DNA of 40,268 nucleotides from Clostridia bacterium (lineage in GTDB: Bacteria > Bacillota > Clostridia > Oscillospirales > CAG-272): assembly GCA_017550315.1 (NCBI GenBank), contig JAFZPN010000096.1, positions 1 through 40,268 of the forward strand, in the 5' to 3' direction. Shown in pieces: positions 24,722 through 31,974 of this stretch (the stretch's first letter is position 1; each line of letters starts with the position of its first letter). A program made the translations under genes and the position numbers. The notes below the pieces were generated by a model. It worked only from the letters and a program-made list of their open reading frames with translations, was not told the origin of the DNA and made no database searches.

Positions 24722-25300
24722 TCATTCCCCCGATCCCTTTTCGATGATTCGGAGGCACCCCGGCTCGATCCCGGCCTGTTCCCAGACGATCTCCGAGATC
24801 TGTGCGACCTCGCTCTGCAAGAGGCCGTCGCTCTCCACGATCACCGAGCACGCATTGTCCGAGAGAACCGCGACGCACTGCTTGAACCCGCGTGACTGCA
24901 TCAGGGCCTCGATGTTTGCCTCCCGCTCCATATCCGCCGCGATCCGGCTGATCTCTTCCCCGGCGCGGGTCTTGGCGTCGGCGAGCGCGGTGTCGCTCTC
25001 CGTCACGGTTTTGAGGACCTCGATCGCCTCGTCGCGGGCCTGCCGCCTCTCGAGCGTGATGGATGCGAAGTAATCCTCGACTTCTTTCGCTTCGAGTGTC
25101 TGCTCCGCCTCGCCGTCCGCTGTGAGATCGACTGCCAGCTTCGGGAGTTCTGCGTCTTTTGCACCGTCGCCGAGGATAAAGTTGAGTGCGATCGCCCCGC
25201 CGAGGATGACCACGGCGCAGAGTGCGATGACGCCGCGTGCGCCTGCGCGGTGTGCCAGCTCCCTGCATTTTGCCCAAAATCCGGACCATTTTTCTTTCAT
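24722..25300 (-). CDS. spoIIIAH: Stage III sporulation protein AH
   Basis: Mother-cell ring protein of the SpoIIIA-SpoIIQ channel that keeps the forespore alive during engulfment. The protein is 192 aa, near the usual size. One N-terminal membrane segment (about 23-43) is followed by an acidic linker and an EscJ/PrgK-like ring-building domain (about 85-190, including ERRQARDEAIEVLKTV and CVAVLSDNACSVIVES). The start has GGAGGAG at good spacing. It is last in the operon, 74 bp after spoIIIAG; that short gap shows no promoter or terminator. Confidence 0.92.
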   Translation of the reverse strand: MKEKWSGFWAKCRELAHRAGARGVIALCAVVILGGAIALNFILGDGAKDAELPKLAVDLTADGEAEQTLEAKEVEDYFASITLERRQARDEAIEVLKTVTESDTALADAKTRAGEEISRIAADMEREANIEALMQSRGFKQCVAVLSDNACSVIVESDGLLQSEVAQISEIVWEQAGIEPGCLRIIEKGSGE

Positions 25301-25374
25301 GAAAAACTCCTCCCATCAGGTTGATGACAGCCCATATTATGCGCGCGGTCCCGGATTTATGCGCCCCTCCCCGC

Positions 25375-25770
25375 TCATTTCCCCGCGACGCGGATGCGGT
25401 TGGTCGGGACGGCGAGGGCGGCGGAGAGCAGTTCCGTCACGGTGGCGCGCACCCGGGGCAGATCCCCGCCCGTACACACCACCGCGATGCCCCGCACCCC
25501 CGGCGTGACGCTTTCCCCGCTGTCTCCGAACATCCCCGCCGAGACGGTTTTGGCCGCCGGCTCGTCGAGCGTCAGAAAGACCTCCGCCTCCTCCACGCCG
25601 TCGATGCTCAGACAGAGATTCCGCGCGCGCTCCTCGAGATACCCGGCGTAATCCGAGGAGGATGCGCCGCCCCGGTCCCCGAGAAGCCCTCCGAGCAGGA
25701 GCAGCGCCGCTCCCATCAGCGCGAGCAGCAATAGGATCCAGCGGTTGCGGTCCCACTTCGGCAGTTTCAT
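25375..25770 (-). CDS. spoIIIAG: Stage III sporulation protein AG, short form
   Basis: Ring-forming channel component. Here it is 131 aa, against roughly 230 in Bacillus subtilis. One membrane segment (about 11-31, ILLLLALMGAALLLLGGLL) precedes a compact ring-building domain with LEERARNLCLSIDGVEEAEVF (helix and first strand) and GIAVVCTGGDLPRVRATVTE near the end. Between these two parts only about 20 residues occur, where the Bacillus protein has a much longer insert. The ATG at 25770 overlaps the spoIIIAF stop (ATGA). A longer in-frame start at 25863 would run into spoIIIAF and is not supported. Confidence 0.88.
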   Translation of the reverse strand: MKLPKWDRNRWILLLLALMGAALLLLGGLLGDRGGASSSDYAGYLEERARNLCLSIDGVEEAEVFLTLDEPAAKTVSAGMFGDSGESVTPGVRGIAVVCTGGDLPRVRATVTELLSAALAVPTNRIRVAGK

Positions 25771-26222
25771 TCCTCCCTCGCCTCCTCCGTCATCACCCGG
25801 ACCGGCACCCCGAGCGTCCGGGTCAGCTCCTCTCCCATCGTCCGGCGCAGATTGTAGGGACACGGCCCCGCATTCACAAGGATCCGCACGGTTCCGCCGT
25901 CCTCGTCCGTTTGAAAGCGCACCGTCATCCCCTCCCTTCCGACGCCGAGCAGGTTCTCTGCGTATGTAAAAATGAATTCCGCCGTCTGCGCGCGATCGGA
26001 GACGTCTTCCGTCCCGCTCTCCGGCGGCGCGAGAAGCGAGGAAAGCTCCCCGGCGAGCGCGTCCCGGCGCTCCCAGAGTCCGCGGACGGGCACAAGGATC
26101 GCAAGGAGCGTGACCATGGCGGCGATGCGCTTCACGTGCTCCCTGCTCCGTTCCGGACTGAGCGCGGACGCGAGCTCCGAGAGGGCAGCGACGGCGACGA
26201 GCGAGAGATAAAAGGCGTGCAT
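25767..26222 (-). CDS. spoIIIAF: Stage III sporulation protein AF
   Basis: Membrane protein of the SpoIIIA complex, 151 aa (about 200 in Bacillus). Two N-terminal membrane segments (about 3-20 and 33-47) precede a soluble domain of mixed strands and helices (80-150). Identity rests on operon position and this layout more than on strong motifs. The ATG at 26222 has AAAGGAGGAG upstream. It overlaps spoIIIAG by four bases. Confidence 0.85.
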   Translation of the reverse strand: MHAFYLSLVAVAALSELASALSPERSREHVKRIAAMVTLLAILVPVRGLWERRDALAGELSSLLAPPESGTEDVSDRAQTAEFIFTYAENLLGVGREGMTVRFQTDEDGGTVRILVNAGPCPYNLRRTMGEELTRTLGVPVRVMTEEAREE

Positions 26223-26232
26223 GGCTCCTCCT

Positions 26233-27339
26233 TTACCGGATCCCCGCGAACAGCACGAGCGCGAAGAAAAACATGACGGCGGAATAGAGCACGAACGCAA
26301 CGAGGAGTTCGAGGATCCCCGCCGCGCCTTCGAGCATCCCGTGCATCTCCCCGAGCCCGAGGATCTCCGCCGCATCCGACGACAGGGAGAAGAGGAGTCT
26401 ATACAGCACGAGCGGGACGATTGCCGGGATGAGCAGGCCGAGGAGCGCGAGGATGCCGCCGATCCCCGCCGCCCCGCGCAGAAATCCCGCTCCCGTCCGC
26501 ACCGCACTCCACGCCTCCGCCAAAGCGCTGCCCGCCACCGGGATGAAGGTCGAGAGGGCGAATTTCGCCGTGCGCTGCGCCATCGAATCGGCGGACTTCG
26601 CGATCACGGACTGCGCGCCGAGCAGGAAGGAGACGCACACCGTCACAAACTGCCAGAGACGCAGAAGCGCTTTGCGCAGTCCCGCCGTGAAGCTGCCAAG
26701 GACGCCGCATCCCGCGTGGACCGCCGTCAGACCCGCGAGCGCGCCGGTCAGCGGGACAAGAAGATGCGCCGCGACCTCGCCCGTGAGCGTCACCGCGAGC
26801 ATCATCCCGGCGGAGGCGACCTGCCGCTCGGTCAGCGAACCGTCAAAGATCGCGATGGCCTCCGTGACCGGGACCATGAGCTCCATGAGGTGCGCCGCGG
26901 TTTCCGTGATTGTCTTCGCGAGGGCGACTGCCCGCTCCGTCAGCCGGAAGACGACGCACGCGCTCCAAAGCCGCAGGATCCGCGCGAATCCCTCCGCCAT
27001 GACGGGGGACGGGACGGCTGTTTTCACCGCGGCGGCGACAAGGAGCGCGGCAAAGAGGGGCGCGGTCTCGGGAATGACCGTCGTGATCGCGGTCTCAAAA
27101 ACCTCCCGCACACGGCCTCCGAGCCATCCGGCTTTCTTCTCCACGGCTTCCGCGCTCCCCGCCGGATCGAAGGGATCGATACCGTCCGCCGCTTCCGCCG
27201 CGTCTTCGGGGAGGGCGTCGATGAATTCGTCCCACGATTCCCCGGCGGCCGCCCGGCCCGTGTCCTCCGGTGTGAAGACGACCTCCCCGGCTTTGACAGG
27301 GGATCCGAGGCAGAGAAACACGGCAAGGACGAGCGTCAG
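26233..27339 (-). CDS. spoIIIAE: Stage III sporulation protein AE
   Basis: Large polytopic membrane protein of the SpoIIIA complex. The protein is 368 aa if started at CTG 27339 (about 400 in Bacillus). A signal-like hydrophobic N-terminus (LTLVLAVFLCLGSPVKA) leads to an outside acidic stretch. Several membrane segments follow, with family-typical patterns such as LSTFIPVAGSALAEAW and GIGGILALLGLLIPAIVP. No ATG, GTG or TTG lies in frame in a sensible place upstream of the signal sequence; CTG at 27339 overlaps the spoIIIAD stop as CTGA, and ATT at 27345 is another option. The product is certain; the start is not. Confidence 0.88.
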   Translation of the reverse strand: MTLVLAVFLCLGSPVKAGEVVFTPEDTGRAAAGESWDEFIDALPEDAAEAADGIDPFDPAGSAEAVEKKAGWLGGRVREVFETAITTVIPETAPLFAALLVAAAVKTAVPSPVMAEGFARILRLWSACVVFRLTERAVALAKTITETAAHLMELMVPVTEAIAIFDGSLTERQVASAGMMLAVTLTGEVAAHLLVPLTGALAGLTAVHAGCGVLGSFTAGLRKALLRLWQFVTVCVSFLLGAQSVIAKSADSMAQRTAKFALSTFIPVAGSALAEAWSAVRTGAGFLRGAAGIGGILALLGLLIPAIVPLVLYRLLFSLSSDAAEILGLGEMHGMLEGAAGILELLVAFVLYSAVMFFFALVLFAGIR

Positions 27340-27710
27340 GACAATCCGGCGAGCGCAAGCAGCTCCCGCAGAAGCGGCAGAGAGAGGACGAGCAGCTCCA
27401 CCCGTCCGACGCCCTCGACGTACCCGGCCAGCGCGCTCTCCCCCGATGCCCGGCAGATCTCCCCCGCCGCCGATGCCATCCATGCGATCCCCAGCGCGCG
27501 CAGGATCACGCCGACACCCTCTCCCGCCACAGATGTCAGGGTCGCCGCGAAAGACACGCTCTCCCGCACGCCCGGCAGGGTCAGGAGGAGAAAGAACACC
27601 GCGATCCCGAGGAGGAGATACGGCTCCCACTCCCGGCGCACCTCCCGCACCGTCAGGAGACTGACAAGCGCGCAGAGGGCGATCCCCGTCGCCGTGAACA
27701 TGTCCGTCAC
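27336..27710 (-). CDS. spoIIIAD: Stage III sporulation protein AD
   Basis: Small polytopic membrane protein, 124 aa (133 in Bacillus), with about four hydrophobic segments. The segment LGIAVFFLLLTLPGVRESVSF and the final LRELLALAGLS are typical of SpoIIIAD ends. GTG at 27710 overlaps the spoIIIAC stop as GTGA; an ATG at 27701 three codons later is an alternative. Confidence 0.88.
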   Translation of the reverse strand: MTDMFTATGIALCALVSLLTVREVRREWEPYLLLGIAVFFLLLTLPGVRESVSFAATLTSVAGEGVGVILRALGIAWMASAAGEICRASGESALAGYVEGVGRVELLVLSLPLLRELLALAGLS

Positions 27711-27910
27711 AGGCCGAAGACCGCGCGGATCTCGCCGAAGAGCTCCCCGATCTTGCCGACGAGGAGGAAGAGCACGGCGACAATGCCGCTGAGGGAGAGT
27801 AAGAGCGCCATCTCGTCCCGACCGGATTTCTGCAGGATCTGATGCGCCACCGCAATAAGGAAGCCGACCCCGGCGATTTTGAAAAGAAGCGTGACATCCA
27901 AGTGTTTCAT
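27707..27910 (-). CDS. spoIIIAC: Stage III sporulation protein AC
   Basis: 67-aa two-helix membrane protein (68 in Bacillus). The sequence LLFKIAGVGFLIAVAHQIL, then KSGRDEMALLLSLSGIVAVL, closely follows the family pattern of two hydrophobic helices with a short GRDE loop. GGAGG abuts the ATG, so initiation probably depends on coupling to spoIIIAB, which ends six bases upstream. Confidence 0.93.
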   Translation of the reverse strand: MKHLDVTLLFKIAGVGFLIAVAHQILQKSGRDEMALLLSLSGIVAVLFLLVGKIGELFGEIRAVFGL

Positions 27911-27916
27911 CCTCCG

Positions 27917-28405
27917 TTACAGGCTGAGCAGGATCAGGGACAGGGCGCCGAGGACGGGCAGCGTGCGCCAGAGCCGTTCCCGGTCCGGTGCGGATTTCGC
28001 GAGGCTCTCCGCGATCCCGGCGAGCTTTTCCTCGGTGTAGCGGCACAGGGCGATCTGCTCCTCCCGGTATCCTCGTCCGAGCGAGGAGGCAAACGACAAG
28101 AGGACCGCGCGCTCTGCCTCCCCGACGGCGCCATCCGATTCCCGGACAGCCGTCTCCATCCCCGCCTGCCGCAGACGGGTGAGAAAACCGGACGCGGCAA
28201 GGAGGGGATCGTCGAAGCGGTCGTAGATCTCGCCGAGCGGGCGGGAGAAGTGCTCGATGTTTTCCCGGATGTCCCGCACGAGAGAGAGGAGCGCGTCGAG
28301 TTCCCGCAGCCGCCGCTTCTCCGCGCGGATGTTCACCGTGCCGAGGCCGGCCGCCGACGCGAGAAGCAGGACCGCTCCCGCCGCCCGGATCACATATTCA
28401 TGCAA
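27917..28405 (-). CDS. spoIIIAB: Stage III sporulation protein AB
   Basis: 162-aa protein resembling type II secretion F-like subunits, working with the ATPase SpoIIIAA. An N-terminal membrane segment (7-22), a long helical soluble part (RRLRELDALLSLVRDIRENI) and a C-terminal hydrophobic helix (LPVLGALSLILLSL) are visible, as in the family. It starts at TTG (28405), nine bases after GGAGG, and overlaps spoIIIAA by eight bases. Confidence 0.9.
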   Translation of the reverse strand: MHEYVIRAAGAVLLLASAAGLGTVNIRAEKRRLRELDALLSLVRDIRENIEHFSRPLGEIYDRFDDPLLAASGFLTRLRQAGMETAVRESDGAVGEAERAVLLSFASSLGRGYREEQIALCRYTEEKLAGIAESLAKSAPDRERLWRTLPVLGALSLILLSL

Positions 28406-29243
28406 GCACCCTCACCTCCAGCCGCCTGTCCGGCAGGATTCCGCAGAGGACGTCGAAGAATCCGTCGTCGAGCAGACGCTTCACGGCGGGATTGCGGGCA
28501 AGGTCTGCCTCCGAGGATGCGTGGACGCTCACCGCCGCCGCCACCCCGGATGCCCGGACAGCCCGTACCGCCGCGCAGTCCTCTTCCCCGGCGAGCTCGT
28601 CGCAGATCAATAGCTCCGGCGACATGCACCGCACCGCCGCCTCCATGCCCGCCGACCGGGGATAGCCCCGGAAGAAATCGGCCGTGACCGCCTCTTCCGC
28701 CGCAGCCGAAAGCTCGCAGCGGGTGTCGATCACCGCGATCCGCATTCCCCGCTCACGCGACGCGAGCCGCACGCAGAGCTCCCGGAGCACGGTCGTTTTG
28801 CCGCGTCCGGGCGGAGAATAGAGGAGGATGCTTCGTCCGAGACACGCGTGCGGGACCAGGGGATCGGCACATCCCGGAAACCGGTGCGGGATGCGCAGAT
28901 TGACCGAGGTGATGTCCCGCACCGCCGTGATCCGCCCGCCCTCCGCGACAGCCCGTCCGCACACCCCTGCCCGGATCCCGCCCTCAGTGGTTATGACGCC
29001 CTCGCGGATGTTCCCGGCCTCGGCATAGAGCGATCCGCCGCAGAGATTTGCAACCGTCTCCTCGATCTCCCGCGGCAGGCAGATCAGGCCGGTCGGTATG
29101 TTCAAGCTGTCCGCCGTCAGGGTGCAGAGTCCGCCCGCGCGGAGCCGGATCTCCGAGACGATCCTCCCCTCCGCAGTCGTCAGAACGGCGCGGGCAAGTC
29201 TCGGCGGAAGATACGAAAGCGCCCGTCTCCAGTACTGTTCCAT
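28398..29243 (-). CDS. spoIIIAA: Stage III sporulation protein AA (ATPase)
   Basis: Cytoplasmic (mother-cell) ATPase thought to drive the SpoIIIA channel, 281 aa, related to secretion ATPases. Walker A SPPGRGKTT is at 143-151; a Walker B-like LLICDELAGEED lies at about 213-224. The N-terminal domain (1-130) contains the family pattern SEIRLRAG and GGIRAGVCGRAV. The ATG at 29243 has AAGGAGG seven bases upstream; an ATG at 29264 would be inside the promoter. It is the first gene of the eight-gene operon AA-AH. Confidence 0.95.
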   Translation of the reverse strand: MEQYWRRALSYLPPRLARAVLTTAEGRIVSEIRLRAGGLCTLTADSLNIPTGLICLPREIEETVANLCGGSLYAEAGNIREGVITTEGGIRAGVCGRAVAEGGRITAVRDITSVNLRIPHRFPGCADPLVPHACLGRSILLYSPPGRGKTTVLRELCVRLASRERGMRIAVIDTRCELSAAAEEAVTADFFRGYPRSAGMEAAVRCMSPELLICDELAGEEDCAAVRAVRASGVAAAVSVHASSEADLARNPAVKRLLDDGFFDVLCGILPDRRLEVRVLA

Positions 29244-29267
29244 GACGCGCCTCCTTGTGTACATCCA

Positions 29268-29296
29268 TATCTATGCGTTCTCCGGCGGGGATATGC
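29268..29296 (-). promoter_or_regulatory. Candidate sigma-E promoter of the spoIIIA operon
   Basis: On the minus strand, GCATATC (29296-29290), a 14-bp spacer, CATAGATA (29275-29268). This fits the sigma-E pattern GHATATT-14-CATACAHT with a few mismatches, and spoIIIA is a known sigma-E operon in Bacillus. The predicted start near 29261 leaves a leader of about 18 bases with the ribosome site in it. Confidence 0.65.
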
Positions 29297-29318
29297 CTGT
29301 TTTTTCTTTTCGGCGGGG

Positions 29319-29347
29319 TTTACAGACGGCGGGATTTGTGTTATAAT
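29319..29347 (+). promoter_or_regulatory. Sigma-A promoter of the tsaE operon
   Basis: TTTACA (29319-29324), a 17-bp spacer, TATAAT (29342-29347) with extended -10 TGT. It is divergent from the spoIIIA promoter. Confidence 0.8.
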
Positions 29348-29380
29348 AATGGTGGAATCCGTGAAAAGAAAGACAGACCT

Positions 29381-29821
29381 ATGGAATTCATCACCAACAC
29401 ACCGGAGGAGACCGCAGAGGCGGGCCGGTGGCTCGGAGTACTCCTTGCGCGGCGCGGGACACCCTCGTTCGTCGCGATGTACGGCAATCTCGGCGCGGGC
29501 AAGACCGTCTTCGTGCGGGGCATGGCCTCCGTTCTCTCGCCGGGCAGCCGCGTCAAGAGCCCGACCTATACGATCGTGAACGAATACCGGAAGGGACCGA
29601 TCCCCTTCTTCCACTTCGATCTCTACCGCATTGCGGATGCCTCGGAGCTCGACGGCTTCGGGTTCGACGAATACCTCGCCCGGGGGATCTGCGTCGCGGA
29701 GTGGAGCGAGCACCTCGGGGAGGAACTTCCGGACAGCGCGGTCGTTGTCACCATCGAGAAGACCGGCGAGGACACGCGGCGCATCACGGTGGAGTATCTC
29801 GGAGAGGGGGAGATCCTGTGA
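29381..29821 (+). CDS. tsaE: tRNA threonylcarbamoyladenosine biosynthesis ATPase TsaE
   Basis: ATPase that powers the TsaB-TsaD-TsaE complex making t6A37 on ANN-decoding tRNAs. The protein is 146 aa, typical. A Walker A motif, GNLGAGKT (35-42), is preceded by the short N-terminal ETAEAGRWLG region. The segment SPTYTIVNEY (about 60-69) and FHFDLYRI (about 77-84) are TsaE hallmarks, as is CVAEWSEHL. The ATG at 29381 is chosen by family N-terminus. The end overlaps tsaB as GTGA. Confidence 0.95.
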   Translation: MEFITNTPEETAEAGRWLGVLLARRGTPSFVAMYGNLGAGKTVFVRGMASVLSPGSRVKSPTYTIVNEYRKGPIPFFHFDLYRIADASELDGFGFDEYLARGICVAEWSEHLGEELPDSAVVVTIEKTGEDTRRITVEYLGEGEIL

Positions 29822-30561
29822 AGATCCTGGCCATCGACACCAGCGCGAAGACCGCGACCGCCGCGATCACGGAGGACAAGGCCCTCCTCGCGGAATCGTC
29901 CGTCAAGACGGACACCCACAGCGTCACGCTCCTGCCGATGATCGAAGCCCTGCTTCGGGCGGCGGACACCAGGCTCGGCGATCTCGATCTGATGGCCGTC
30001 ACCATTGGACCTGGGTCGTTCACGGGCGTGCGCATCGGCGTCTCTGCGGTGAAGGGACTGGCGTTCGCGGACCGGATCCCCTGCATCGGCATCTCCTCGC
30101 TCGAAGGGATGGCGTACAATTTCGCGGGGATCGACGCGCTCGTGGTTCCGGTGATCGACGCGCGGCGCGGAATGGTCTATGCGGCGCTCTTCCGGACCTC
30201 GTCGGACGGATCGGTCGAGCGGCTGACGGAGGACGAGCAGATCGCGGCGGATGCGCTCGCCGGAAAGCTGAAGGAATACGAAGGGACGCGCATCTATTTC
30301 ACGGGCGACGCGGCCGGAATGATGGCGGCACGGTCCGATCTGCCCGCCGGAGTCGCCGTGACACCGGAAAAGCTCCGCGCGCAGTCCGCCTACGGGATCG
30401 CCGCGCGGGCATACGAGATCATCTCGGCGGTATCGGAAGCGGAAAAAGAGAACTACACGGACGCCTCCCTCGCCCCGGTCTATCTGCGGAAGTCGCAGGC
30501 GGAGCGGGAGCGCGAGGAACGGCTGGCACGAAGCGAAAACAAGACGGAGGGATCAACATGA
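29818..30561 (+). CDS. tsaB: tRNA threonylcarbamoyladenosine biosynthesis protein TsaB
   Basis: Partner of TsaD in t6A synthesis, with an ASKHA fold, 247 aa. The N-terminal MKILAIDTSAKTATAA (1-16) and the segment IGPGSFTGVRIGVSAVKGLA (about 63-82) are diagnostic. The C-terminus is charged. It starts at GTG (29818), overlapping tsaE, with GGGGGAGA just upstream. The usual next genes rimI and tsaD are not here. Confidence 0.94.
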   Translation: MKILAIDTSAKTATAAITEDKALLAESSVKTDTHSVTLLPMIEALLRAADTRLGDLDLMAVTIGPGSFTGVRIGVSAVKGLAFADRIPCIGISSLEGMAYNFAGIDALVVPVIDARRGMVYAALFRTSSDGSVERLTEDEQIAADALAGKLKEYEGTRIYFTGDAAGMMAARSDLPAGVAVTPEKLRAQSAYGIAARAYEIISAVSEAEKENYTDASLAPVYLRKSQAEREREERLARSENKTEGST

Positions 30562-31016
30562 ACAAAAAGACCATCGTGCTTGCGTCGGATCACGCGGGCT
30601 ATCCTCTGAAACAGGCGCTGAAGGCCAGGCTGGAAGAGGCGGGATATCCGACCGTCGACATGGGGACCGATTCGACCGCGAGCTGCGATTACCCGGTCTA
30701 TGCCGAACTGGGCTGCCGCAAACTCCTCGAGGGCGGCGGGGATCTCTTGATCCTCTGCTGCGGGACCGGCGTCGGCATGAGCATGGCGGCAAACAAGATC
30801 CGCGGGATCCGCGCGGCGTGCTGCTCCGATGTATACAGCGCACGCTATACCCGGCTGCACAACGACGCGAACGTCCTCTGTCTCGGCGCGCGCGTGGTCG
30901 GCGAAGGACTGGCGTGGGATCTCTGCGAAGCCTTTATCACGACGGAATTCGAGGGCGGAAAGCACGCCCGGCGCGTAGGGCTCATCATGGATCTCGAAGA
31001 AAAGGACCGGGAATGA
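30558..31016 (+). CDS. rpiB: Ribose 5-phosphate isomerase B
   Basis: Interconverts ribose 5-phosphate and ribulose 5-phosphate in the pentose phosphate pathway, 152 aa. The motif LASDHAGYPLK (8-18) and LILCCGTGVGMSMAANKI (65-82) with the catalytic Cys (Cys67 or 68) are typical, as is HNDANVLCLGARV. The ATG overlaps the tsaB stop (ATGA) and has GGAGG upstream. Related allose or galactose isomerases share the fold, but the motifs fit RpiB. Confidence 0.92.
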   Translation: MNKKTIVLASDHAGYPLKQALKARLEEAGYPTVDMGTDSTASCDYPVYAELGCRKLLEGGGDLLILCCGTGVGMSMAANKIRGIRAACCSDVYSARYTRLHNDANVLCLGARVVGEGLAWDLCEAFITTEFEGGKHARRVGLIMDLEEKDRE

Positions 31017-31080
31017 ATCCCCCGGCACACGAAACATAAGAAAGCAAACCGGAGAAACGCAAAAGGAAAGGAGCACACAC

Positions 31081-31698
31081 ATGGCAAACTGCATCGTCAC
31101 CATTGCAAGACAATACGGGAGCGGCGGACGGGAAGTCGGGCGTCTTCTCTCCGAGCGCACGGGCTGGAAGTTTTATGACAAGGACCTCATCACCCTCGCG
31201 GCGCAGAAGAGCGGTCTGAGCTCCGAAGCGCTCCAGAACGTGGATGAAAAGGCGGCGAACAGCCTTCTCTATACGCTCGCCCTCGGATCGTCCATCTATA
31301 ATCACGGGCTCGAACACGTGAACCTGCCGATCAACGACCGGCTTTTCGTCGTGCAGAGCGAGATCATCAAGGAACTGGCAGCGACGGGAGAAGGCGCGAT
31401 CATCGTCGGACGGTGCGCGGACTACGTGCTCGCCGGGCGGGAGAACCTCGTGCGGGTCTATATCACGGCGGATTTCGACGCGCGGGTAAAGACCGTCATG
31501 GAGCGGCACGAGCTGACCGAGTCGGCGGCGAAGGACCTGATCGTCAAGACGGACAAGCGGCGCGCGAACTATTACAGCTACTACACCGGAGAAAAATGGG
31601 GACGCGCGGATAAATATGACCTCGTCGTCTCGACGGACCGCATCGGCATCGACGGCGCGGCTTCCCTGATCGCCGATTATATCGCAAAGCTCGGCTGA
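31081..31698 (+). CDS. Cytidylate kinase-like family protein
   Basis: 205-aa predicted cytoplasmic nucleotide kinase of the cytidylate-kinase-like family. The N-terminal VTIARQYGSGGREVGRLL (6-23) is a phosphate-binding loop of the GSGG type rather than a classic GxxGxGK[ST]. The segment AIIVGRCADYVL (about 105-116) and the basic TDKRRANYYSYYTG (about 157-170) are typical of this family, whose substrate is not established. AGGAAAGGAG precedes the start. It follows rpiB by 64 bp on the same strand and is closed by a terminator, so it probably ends the tsaE operon. Confidence 0.8.
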   Translation: MANCIVTIARQYGSGGREVGRLLSERTGWKFYDKDLITLAAQKSGLSSEALQNVDEKAANSLLYTLALGSSIYNHGLEHVNLPINDRLFVVQSEIIKELAATGEGAIIVGRCADYVLAGRENLVRVYITADFDARVKTVMERHELTESAAKDLIVKTDKRRANYYSYYTGEKWGRADKYDLVVSTDRIGIDGAASLIADYIAKLG

Positions 31699-31705
31699 AC
31701 GCCGC

Positions 31706-31740
31706 GGGATCACCGCACATACTGCGGCGGTCCCTTTTTT
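31706..31740 (+). terminator. Rho-independent terminator of the tsaE-rpiB operon
   Basis: GGGA plus CCGCA (31706-31717) pair with TGCGG plus TCCC (31723-31734) across a small internal loop, followed by six T. Confidence 0.85.
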
Positions 31741-31816
31741 GCGGGGAGGAGCGGGGGACTCGGTAAATCCACATAAAATCCGGGACGAAAATTCACACAT
31801 CCGTGCAATTCTCCGA

Positions 31817-31845
31817 TTGACACCATCCGCCATCCGTGATATAAT
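31817..31845 (+). promoter_or_regulatory. Sigma-A promoter of the pyrimidine operon
   Basis: TTGACA (31817-31822), a 17-bp spacer, TATAAT (31840-31845), with extended -10 TGA. It is a perfect consensus, so the unregulated promoter should be strong. Confidence 0.88.
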
Positions 31846-31851
31846 ATCGGA

Positions 31852-31974
31852 TGAACCAGAACGATCTTTAATTCGATCCCGTGCGGTCGGCAAGATTGTG
31901 TCGGCGGATCCCGAGGGGATCCCTGTGCCGTCATGCCCGCGCGGCCTCGTATGCTGTCGAAGAGAGGTATTTTC
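31852..31974 (+). other. Untranslated leader of the pyr operon
   Basis: About 120 bases between the promoter and pyrC. It contains a perfect hairpin, GGATCCC (31906-31912), loop GAG, GGGATCC (31916-31922), but no T run, so no attenuator terminator is evident. The end carries GAAGAGAGGT as the pyrC ribosome site. No protein-coding content is supported. Confidence 0.55.

Noticed and set aside
31851-31871. Six-codon open frame (MNQNDL) at the predicted start of the pyr transcript
   Set aside because: It has no ribosome site and coincides with the transcription start; too short to support.
31957-31974. AGAGAGG before pyrC as a PyrR-binding loop
   Set aside because: The 5' half of the known binding loop (UCC before AGAGA) is missing and no matching stem is clear; the sequence is sufficiently explained as the ribosome binding site.
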